A stretch of DNA of 5,221 nt, from the NCBI GenBank assembly GCA_035294855.1, contig DATGKD010000081.1, positions 1 to 5,221 on the forward strand. The letters run 5' to 3'. This DNA comes from DATGKD01 sp035294855 (GTDB taxonomy: Bacteria > Actinomycetota > Acidimicrobiia > Acidimicrobiales > UBA8190). This document shows positions 1-5,221 of the stretch, piece by piece. The first letter of the stretch is position 1. Each line of letters starts with the position of its first letter. The notes below the pieces were generated by a model, which saw only the letters and a program-made list of their open reading frames with translations, was not told the origin of the DNA and did no database searches. The position numbers and the translations under genes were made by a program.

Positions 1-1779
1 GACGAGGTCGCCCGCCACACCTTCGGCACCTCGCGTCGGGGATTCGATCCGGCCGAGGTGCGTGCCTACCTGGAGGCGGTGGCGCGCGAGTTGGTCGCCG
101 CCGCGGACCGCGAGCACGAGTTGCGCCGTGCCGTGGCGGAAGCCGAACGCCGAGCCGCCAACCCCGTGCTGGACGAGGCCACGCTGACCGCCGCGCTCGG
201 CCAGGAGACCGCCCGGGTGCTCAAATCGGCGCACGACGCGTCGGCCGAGTTGGTGGCGCGCGCCGAAGGCGAGGCCGAGCGCATCAGGTCTCAAGCGCAC
301 GAGGAGGCCGACCACCTGAGGTCCCAGGCCCAGCACGACGCCGATCAGCTGCTCGGCCGCACGGAGCAGACGACGAACGAGCGCACCGCGCAGGCCGAGG
401 CCGCTGCCAACGAGATGCGACGGCGTGCGCAGGACGAGGCCACCGCGCGCCTCGACAGCGCCAAGCTGGAAGCCGAGTCGATGGTGACCACGGCGCGCGA
501 GGAGTGCCGGTCCATGGTGCAGGAGGCACAGGAGCACCGGGCGCGGGTCCTCGCCGATTTCACGCGCCGCCGACGCGTGCTGCACAGCCAGATCGAGCAA
601 CTGCGCGCCGGGCGAGAGCGGTTGGCGCAGACCATTACCGAGGTGCGCACGGCCGTCGACCAGATCGCGGACGACCTCTTCCGGGCCGAGGACGAAGCTC
701 GTCTCGCCGCCGAGGCCGCGGGCCGTCAGGCAGCCGCGCAGACCGATGCGCCGGATCTCGAGATTTCCGAGTCCGAACGAACGACGCGCACGCACCCGCC
801 CGAGCCGGCGTCTTCCGCCGCAGAAGGGTCGGATCCCGAGCGCAGCAAAGCCGTCGAGGAGCTGTTCGCGCGCCTGCGGGCCGAGACGGCCGGTCCCGAG
901 GTGGAGGAGTCCACCGACCCGCACGGCACCGTGGTCGAAGGCCGTGCGGTCGACGCCACCGGCGGGAACGGGGCGGCCGGCCTGGCGCCCGCCGGCAACG
1001 GAGCAGCTGCGTCGCCGGAGGCTCACGACGCGTCTCCTCGTGACGGGGGGGCGAAGGCGCCAGAAGCGACCGCGTCGGACTCGGCGGGGCCTGCTGACGA
1101 GGCCGACGGTGCCGACGAGGAGGCCCCCGGCGAGCGCGATCCGCTGCTCATGCGGCGCGACGAGATGCTGGGGCCCGTCATGGTCACCTTGGCGCGTCGC
1201 CTGAAGCGTGCCCTCGCCGACGACCAGAACGACATCCTCGACCGGATGCGCGCCAAGGGCGGGTGGGGCCCGGGGGTACTGGTCGCTGAGGACGAGCACG
1301 AGCAACGCTACGTGCGCGCCGCCACCGATCCCTTGCGCGACGCGGCGCGTTCCGGAGCCGAGTTCGCGGGCGGGAGCGCGCCCGACGAGGTGGCCGTGGA
1401 CGCCATCGCGCTCGAGCTCGCAGCGGCCATCGTGGGACCGTTGCGCAGGCGGCTCGACGACGACGGCGCATCGGTCGACGACGGGGACGACGCCGCCCTC
1501 GTCGAGCTCGTCGGCGCGGCGTACCGCGAGTGGAAGGGCGCCCGGGTCGAGAGACTTGCCGCGGACCAGACGGTGGCCGCCTTTTCGCAGTCGGTGACCG
1601 CCGTGTCCGGCGGCGCCAAACTGCGCTGGATCGTGGACGACGACGGCGTGGAATGCCCCGACTGCGACGACAACGCGTTGGCAGGCCACGTGCCGGCGGG
1701 CGACACCTTCCCGACGGGCCACGCATATCCACCGGCACACGCCGGTTGCCGCTGCTTGCTGGCTCCGCTCAACGCCTAG
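1..1779 (+). CDS. DivIVA-domain coiled-coil protein with MuF/SPP1 gp7-like C-terminus (5' partial)
   Basis: The reading frame is open from base 1 to a TAG at 1777-1779 (592 visible residues), so the true start lies upstream; the GTG at 58 falls inside the DivIVA motif and is not the start. Visible residues 8-28 contain a Phe followed by RRGFDPAEVRAYLEAV, the DivIVA pattern (F...RGYD..EVD.FL). Residues about 30-230 are charged, Ala-rich coiled coil, including eleven 11-residue repeats (70-190). Residues about 235-379 are a low-complexity Pro/Ala/Gly/acidic linker broken by one predicted helix (VEELFARLRAE, 285-295). Residues 380-592 are helical and end in CPDC (552-555) and PPAHAGCRC (577-585). 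DivIVA-family proteins are cytoplasmic scaffolds that bind curved membrane at poles and septa and recruit growth or division proteins; that role is taken from the family. The C-terminal part is unusual for DivIVA. It lies 11 bp upstream of the UPF0182 gene and is probably cotranscribed with it. Confidence 0.92.
   Translation, partial: DEVARHTFGTSRRGFDPAEVRAYLEAVARELVAAADREHELRRAVAEAERRAANPVLDEATLTAALGQETARVLKSAHDASAELVARAEGEAERIRSQAHEEADHLRSQAQHDADQLLGRTEQTTNERTAQAEAAANEMRRRAQDEATARLDSAKLEAESMVTTAREECRSMVQEAQEHRARVLADFTRRRRVLHSQIEQLRAGRERLAQTITEVRTAVDQIADDLFRAEDEARLAAEAAGRQAAAQTDAPDLEISESERTTRTHPPEPASSAAEGSDPERSKAVEELFARLRAETAGPEVEESTDPHGTVVEGRAVDATGGNGAAGLAPAGNGAAASPEAHDASPRDGGAKAPEATASDSAGPADEADGADEEAPGERDPLLMRRDEMLGPVMVTLARRLKRALADDQNDILDRMRAKGGWGPGVLVAEDEHEQRYVRAATDPLRDAARSGAEFAGGSAPDEVAVDAIALELAAAIVGPLRRRLDDDGASVDDGDDAALVELVGAAYREWKGARVERLAADQTVAAFSQSVTAVSGGAKLRWIVDDDGVECPDCDDNALAGHVPAGDTFPTGHAYPPAHAGCRCLLAPLNA
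208..570 (+). repeat. Eleven in-phase hendecad (11-residue, 33-nt) repeats in the coiled coil
   Basis: Read in frame, residues 70-190 divide without gaps into eleven 11-residue units, for example TARVLKSAHDA, SAELVARAEGE, AERIRSQAHEE, ADHLRSQAQHD, ADQLLGRTEQT, ANEMRRRAQDE, AESMVTTAREE and CRSMVQEAQEH. Position 1 is Ala in six of eleven units, position 4 is V/L/I/M in nine, and position 8 is Ala in nine; positions 9-11 are mostly charged or polar. This is a hendecad pattern, which favours a nearly straight or slightly right-handed coiled coil rather than the left-handed heptad type. The DNA is diverged between units, so it is a protein-level repeat and not a recent tandem duplication. Confidence 0.8.
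1522..1776 (+). other. Phage Mu F / SPP1 gp7-like C-terminal domain with putative metal-binding Cys/His cluster
   Basis: This covers residues 508-592 of the DivIVA-domain protein. In order it shows a helix starting YREWKGARVERLAADQ (508 on), then KLRWIVDDDG (540-549), C552-x2-C555, an acidic/Gly segment with FPTGHAYPP (570-578), then H580, C583 and C585, and LLAP near the end. Head-morphogenesis proteins of the Mu F / SPP1 gp7 family typically end the same way: a Trp-containing strand, an Asp-rich turn, paired Cys, a Gly-rich loop, then P-x-H-x-x-C-R-C and a hydrophobic-Pro end. The spacing and order match closely by eye. C552, C555, H580, C583 and C585 would be candidate zinc ligands. Homology is inferred from pattern; convergence on a generic zinc knuckle is the alternative. 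Confidence 0.6.
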
Positions 1780-1790
1780 GCTCGCCGCTC

Positions 1791-4787
1791 GTGCGCGCCC
1801 CGCAGGACCTTCCCCGGCGGCCGCGCCGTGCCGGGCGGAGAGCACGCTTCTGGGTGATCATCGCCGTCGTCGTGGTGATCGTGCTGGTGGCGTCGCTTCG
1901 GACGCTGGCCACCTTCTACACCGACTACCTGTGGTTCGGCTCGGTGCACCTGACGGGGGTGTGGCGCCGCCTCCTGGCGGTGAAGGCCGGCCTCTACTTC
2001 GGCTTCGCGGCGATCTTCTTCGTCGTGCTGTGGGTCAACCTGGCGATCGTCGACCGCCTGGGGCCGAGCGAGCTCGCGCTCGGCCCGGAGGACGAGCTCG
2101 TGCGGCGTTACCAGCAACGCATCGCCCCCCGAGCCGTCCTGGTCCGCACGCTGGTCGCGTTGGTGGTCGCCCTCATCGCCGCCTCGGGCACGATCAGCCA
2201 GTGGAAGAATTTCCTTCTGTTCACGAACGGGGGCTCGTTCGACGCCACCGACCCCCAGTTCGGCAAGAACGCGGGTTTCTTCGTGTTCCGGCTCCCGTTC
2301 CTGCAGTTCATCGTCAGCTGGGCGTTCGTCTCGTTCGTGGTGATCCTGCTCATCACGGTCGTGGCGCACTACCTGAACGGGGGCATCCGCATCCAGTCGG
2401 GGGCACCCAGCGTGGCGCCGCAGGTGAAGGTGCACGTGTCGGTGCTGCTCGCGTGCATGGCCATCGTCAAGGCGTTCGGCTACATCCTCGCCCGATACAG
2501 CCTGGACCTGTCCCAGAACGGCTACGTCCAGGGTGCCGGGTACACCGACGTCCATTCCCGGCTGCCCGCGCTGACGCTCTTGCTGTGGATCTCGGTGCTC
2601 GCGGCGGTGATCCTGCTCGTGAACGTGCGCCGCCGGGGTTGGGCCCTCCCGGTGCTCGCCGTCGGGCTGTGGGCGTTCGTGGCGCTCGTCATCGGCACGA
2701 TCTACCCCGCCATCGTCCAGGCGGTGAAGGTCAACCCGGCGCAGAACTCCCTCGAGCGTCCCTACATCGCCCGCAACATCGCCGCCACCCGGACCGCGTT
2801 CGGGCTCAACCAGGTTGCGCAGGAGAACTTCAGCGCCACGCAAACGCTCACCAACGCACAGGTCACGAACAATCCGACCATCAACAACGTGCAGTTCTGG
2901 GATCCCGCGCTGACCGGCCCGACCTACACGAAGCTGCAAGCGACCAAGTCCTTCTACTCCTTCAACACCCTGGCCCTCGACCGGTACCAGGTGAACGGCA
3001 GCCTCGTCCCGGAGGTCGTGGGCGTCCGCCAGATCAACGACAACGACCTGCCGTCACAGGGCTGGGTGAACACCCATCTGCAGTACACCCACGGCTACGC
3101 CATGGTCCTGTCGCCGTCCAACCAGACCGCCCAGGGTGACCAGCCGGCGTTCAACATCTCCCAGGTGCCGGTGTCGAGCACGCCGGGTGCCCCCGCCATC
3201 GACCAGCCGCGGGTGTTCTTCGGTGTCAGCAACCCCCAGGGCGCGGACGCCAACTACATCGTGGGCGACACCCGCCAGCCCGAGATCGACTACCAGGTGG
3301 GCACCAACAACCCCGTGGCGAGCTCGTACACCGGCTCCGGCGGCGTCGAGCTGAACAACTTCATCACCCGCGCCGCGTTCGCCGTCCGGTTCGGCGACTT
3401 CAACTTGTTCGTCTCGGACCTGTTGACGCCGCACTCCCGCCTCATGTTCGTCCGGGACATCACCCAGATGGCCCAGAAGGCCGCCCCGTTCCTGAGCTAC
3501 GACTCCGATCCCTACCCGGTGTTGTCCGGCGGACGGATCTACTGGGTCCTCGACGCGTACACGACGACGAACAACTATCCCTACTCCCAGACCGTCGACA
3601 CGAGCGCGCTCCCGTCCAACAGTGGGCTCAACCAGAACCTGAACTACGTGCGGAACTCGGTCAAGGTCGTGGTGGACGCGTACACCGGCAAGATGGGCTT
3701 CTACGACGTGACGCCGCTCACCGGCGTGAAAGACCCCATCCTGCAGACCTGGGAGAAGACCTTCCCGGGGATGTTCGCGCCCGTGAAGGACATGCCGGCC
3801 GACCTGCGGGCCCACCTGCGGTACCCCGAGGACCTGCTCACCGTGCAGGCGACCACCTACGGCCGCTACCACATCACCCAGCCGTTGCCGTTCTACAACG
3901 CCACGAACGCCTGGAACGTGTCGCAGACCGCCGGCAACGGGCCACCCAGCCAGGCGCTGCCCACCACGTTCACGACGACCGCCCAGGGACAGCTGATCTC
4001 GACGGGGCAGGTGCAACGCATGTCCCCGGTCTACGAGCTGTTCCAGGTGCCCGACGAGTCAGCGCAGTCCTACAACCTGGTCGACGCCTTCGTGCCGGTG
4101 TCCAAGGGCGACCAGATCCAGACCATGTCCGCGTTCATGGTGGCCGGCTCCGATCCCGGGCACTACGGCCGCCTGAAGGCCTTCCAGACTCCGCCCATCG
4201 ACGGCCCCGCCCTCGTCGACGCCGACATCGCCGCCAACCAGGCGGTCTCGCAGCAGATCACGTTGTTGAGCCAGGCGGGCTCGAGCGTGCAGCTCGGCAC
4301 GCTGCAGATCGTGCCGGTGGGCAACGCCATCTTGTACTTCCGGCCGTTCTACGTCGAGTCGTCGCGCAACCCGTTCCCCAAGCTCGACAACTTCATCGTC
4401 GTCTACAGCGGCCCTCAGGGACAGAGCCAGGTCGCGTTCAACAAGACGATGTCGGCCGCGCTCCAGGACCTCTTCCCCGGCTCCACTCCGACCGCTCCGA
4501 ACCCCTCGAACCCCGCCCCATCGAGCTCGACCTCACCGACGAACCAACGCATCCAGAGCCTCATCACCCAGGCGAACCAGGACTTCCAGCAAGCGCAGAC
4601 CGACCTGAAGGCGGGCAACTTCTCCGCCTACGGCAACGACATCGGCGCCCTGCAGAACGTGCTGCAACAGCTACAGCAGGCCTCGGGTGCCCCCGGAAGC
4701 TCGAGTTCGGGACCGGCCTCGACGACCACGACGACGACCTCGCCGACCGGTGTGGCCCTCAAGGCGAGGAGCGTGTCGGCGCGCTGA
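1791..4787 (+). CDS. UPF0182 family (COG1615) integral membrane protein
   Basis: The protein is 998 residues from a GTG at 1791 to the TGA at 4785-4787, close to the usual length of about 900-1000 for this family. The GTG is chosen because it lies 11 bp after the upstream stop and leaves a basic cytoplasmic lead (PRRPRRAGRRAR) before the first membrane helix. An in-frame ATG at 1530 would overlap the upstream gene by 250 bases, and the GTG at 1854 falls inside helix 1. No good ribosome binding site is visible, so translational coupling is likely. Seven membrane segments lie near residues 21-43, 66-87, 115-137, 171-194, 214-236, 258-279 and 284-312. Family-typical stretches follow: NSLERPYIARNI (319-330), DSDPYPVLSGGRIYWVLDAY (571-590), RNSVKVVVDAYTG (621-633), DPILQTWEKTFPGMF (648 on), LRAHLRYPEDLL (672 on), HYGRLKAFQTP (791 on) and PVGNAILYFRPF (842 on). 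A Pro/Ser linker (about 898-919) joins a helical tail (920-966) and a Ser/Thr-rich end. The family's function is unknown. Confidence 0.95.
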   Translation: MRAPQDLPRRPRRAGRRARFWVIIAVVVVIVLVASLRTLATFYTDYLWFGSVHLTGVWRRLLAVKAGLYFGFAAIFFVVLWVNLAIVDRLGPSELALGPEDELVRRYQQRIAPRAVLVRTLVALVVALIAASGTISQWKNFLLFTNGGSFDATDPQFGKNAGFFVFRLPFLQFIVSWAFVSFVVILLITVVAHYLNGGIRIQSGAPSVAPQVKVHVSVLLACMAIVKAFGYILARYSLDLSQNGYVQGAGYTDVHSRLPALTLLLWISVLAAVILLVNVRRRGWALPVLAVGLWAFVALVIGTIYPAIVQAVKVNPAQNSLERPYIARNIAATRTAFGLNQVAQENFSATQTLTNAQVTNNPTINNVQFWDPALTGPTYTKLQATKSFYSFNTLALDRYQVNGSLVPEVVGVRQINDNDLPSQGWVNTHLQYTHGYAMVLSPSNQTAQGDQPAFNISQVPVSSTPGAPAIDQPRVFFGVSNPQGADANYIVGDTRQPEIDYQVGTNNPVASSYTGSGGVELNNFITRAAFAVRFGDFNLFVSDLLTPHSRLMFVRDITQMAQKAAPFLSYDSDPYPVLSGGRIYWVLDAYTTTNNYPYSQTVDTSALPSNSGLNQNLNYVRNSVKVVVDAYTGKMGFYDVTPLTGVKDPILQTWEKTFPGMFAPVKDMPADLRAHLRYPEDLLTVQATTYGRYHITQPLPFYNATNAWNVSQTAGNGPPSQALPTTFTTTAQGQLISTGQVQRMSPVYELFQVPDESAQSYNLVDAFVPVSKGDQIQTMSAFMVAGSDPGHYGRLKAFQTPPIDGPALVDADIAANQAVSQQITLLSQAGSSVQLGTLQIVPVGNAILYFRPFYVESSRNPFPKLDNFIVVYSGPQGQSQVAFNKTMSAALQDLFPGSTPTAPNPSNPAPSSSTSPTNQRIQSLITQANQDFQQAQTDLKAGNFSAYGNDIGALQNVLQQLQQASGAPGSSSSGPASTTTTTTSPTGVALKARSVSAR

Positions 4788-4814
4788 GCAACCGCGGCTG
4801 TCGTGCGACCGGAC

Positions 4815-4829
4815 GGGCGGCGCACGCCC
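4815..4829 (+). terminator. Small GC hairpin after the UPF0182 stop, possible weak terminator
   Basis: GGGCG (4815-4819) pairs with CGCCC (4825-4829) around a 5-base loop, 28 bases after the stop codon. There is no T tract after it, so it is not a classical intrinsic terminator. In high-GC actinobacteria such hairpins are sometimes all that marks a 3' end. It also lies in the -35 area of the likely tRNA promoter, so its role is uncertain. Confidence 0.25.
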
Positions 4830-4834
4830 AGTGG

Positions 4835-4840
4835 TAACCT
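4835..4840 (+). promoter_or_regulatory. Candidate -10 element for the initiator tRNA gene
   Basis: TAACCT fits the actinobacterial -10 pattern TANNNT and ends 11 bases before the mature tRNA 5' end, which would put the transcription start only a few bases upstream of the tRNA. No recognisable TTGACA-like -35 box lies 16-19 bases further upstream. The call rests on position and the hexamer alone. Confidence 0.4.
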
Positions 4841-4851
4841 GACGAGAACGC

Positions 4852-4928
<77 letters not shown>

Positions 4929-5181
4929 ACGAAATTGGGCTCTTCGGATCTGACGGGGTGATCCTCTGTCATCGGACGAGGAACGAGCCCGGCACCCGCG
5001 TCGCCGGGCGGATGGCTCTGCAGGCCGACGACTTCTCCGCATGCGGTCGTGACGAGGGCGTCTGCCCGATTGCTAACCCCACCGAGCTGGCTGTGGAGCG
5101 TCAGCGTGAAGGCTCCAAGGCCGCCAAGAACGCAGACAGGCAATTGATCGGCCAAGGCACGACACGGTTGGCATCTCTCTC
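4929..5181. other. Intergenic stretch after the tRNA with no supported gene
   Basis: Apart from the two hairpins, I see no gene here. A plus-strand open frame (4958-5185) has no ribosome binding site, no recognisable motif and unconvincing composition. The minus-strand frames run into the antisense of the tRNA. Hand-counted GC of 4931-5220 is about 62%, falling to about 54% over 5141-5220, whereas sampled upstream coding sequence appears closer to 70%. No copy of the tRNA 3' end (an attachment-site repeat) occurs within the visible part. Confidence 0.5.
4962..5009 (+). terminator. Pair of hairpins downstream of the tRNA, candidate transcript end
   Basis: The first hairpin pairs TCCTC (4962-4966) plus GTC (4968-4970) with GAC plus GAGGA (4975-4982): an 8-bp stem with one bulged T and an ATCG loop. 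The second is a perfect 7-bp stem, GCCCGGC (4987-4993) with GCCGGGC (5003-5009), around a 9-base loop. GGGCTC at 4937-4942 could instead pair with GAGCCC at 4985-4990, giving an alternative fold. No T tract follows either stem. They are plausible as the tRNA 3' end or processing region, but this is inference from base pairing only. Confidence 0.3.
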
Positions 5182-5221
5182 ATGACACTCGATTCAGCGG
5201 AGCTGATCGTCTCGAACGTTG
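5182..5221 (+). CDS. Possible start of a truncated gene at the window edge
   Basis: An ATG at 5182 opens a frame that stays open for the last 13 codons (MTLDSAELIVSNV) and runs off the end. No purine-rich ribosome binding site precedes it; the upstream bases are pyrimidine-rich (CATCTCTCTC). The peptide is too short to identify, and it could equally be non-coding. Confidence 0.22.
   Translation, partial: MTLDSAELIVSNV

Noticed and set aside
504..1204. Plus-strand open frames in the other two frames inside the DivIVA-domain gene
   Set aside because: They are Arg/Ala/Pro-rich frame shadows of a verified frame with clear domains.
1530..1790. Upstream extension of the UPF0182 gene from an ATG at 1530
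   Set aside because: It overlaps the end of the DivIVA-domain gene by 250 bases in another frame, and the added residues are Arg/Gly-rich shadow translation. The GTG at 1791 gives a normal N-terminus before the first membrane helix.
1776..2939. 387-codon open frame on the minus strand
   Set aside because: It lies wholly antisense to the membrane-domain part of UPF0182. Its composition (Arg, His, Glu, Asp, Val repeats) is typical of a GC-rich shadow frame with no recognisable domain.
3054..4016. 320-codon open frame on the minus strand
   Set aside because: It is antisense to the conserved UPF0182 domain, Val/Gly/Arg/His-biased, and has no motif; the plus-strand gene explains the sequence.
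5144..5176. TTGATC as a -35 box for the possible gene at 5182
   Set aside because: No acceptable -10 hexamer lies 16-19 bases downstream (the bases there read GGCATC).
4958..5185. 75-codon plus-strand open frame after the tRNA
   Set aside because: GTG start without a ribosome binding site, overlaps the hairpin region, and shows no family resemblance.

Overview
The window looks like an ordinary chromosomal segment of a high-GC actinobacterium. The GC-rich coding, GTG start, UPF0182-family protein, DivIVA-type coiled-coil protein and CCA-encoding initiator tRNA all fit. The style of the DivIVA protein suggests an Acidimicrobiia-like lineage, but that placement is inference from memory, not a database result.

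Layout, all on the + strand. (1) Positions 1-1779 hold the 3' part of a long DivIVA-domain protein whose start lies outside the window. It has four parts: a DivIVA N-terminal motif, a coiled coil built from eleven consecutive 11-residue repeats, a Pro/Ala/Gly/acidic linker, and a helical C-terminal region. That last region ends in a Cys-x2-Cys ... His-x2-Cys-x-Cys motif resembling the C-terminus of phage Mu F / SPP1 gp7 head-morphogenesis proteins. (2) Eleven bases later, a GTG at 1791 opens a 998-residue UPF0182 (COG1615) membrane protein with seven N-terminal membrane segments and a large domain after them. The short gap suggests one transcript. (3) A 64-bp gap carries a small hairpin and a -10-like box. 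(4) An initiator tRNA-Met(CAU) with an encoded CCA lies at 4852-4928. (5) From 4929 to the end there is no convincing gene apart from a possible truncated start at 5182. The stretch holds GC-rich hairpins, and its last 80 bases drop to about 54% GC by hand count.

How the genes work together: DivIVA proteins sit at curved or growing membrane and recruit cell-wall or division factors, and UPF0182 proteins are membrane proteins of unknown function common in actinobacteria. Their tight spacing makes a shared envelope-related role plausible, but this is inference. The most interesting item is the domain architecture of the first protein: a polar-scaffold N-terminus, a regular hendecad rod and a phage-capsid-like cysteine/histidine C-terminus. 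I see no CRISPR array, insertion sequence or recognisable defence system.
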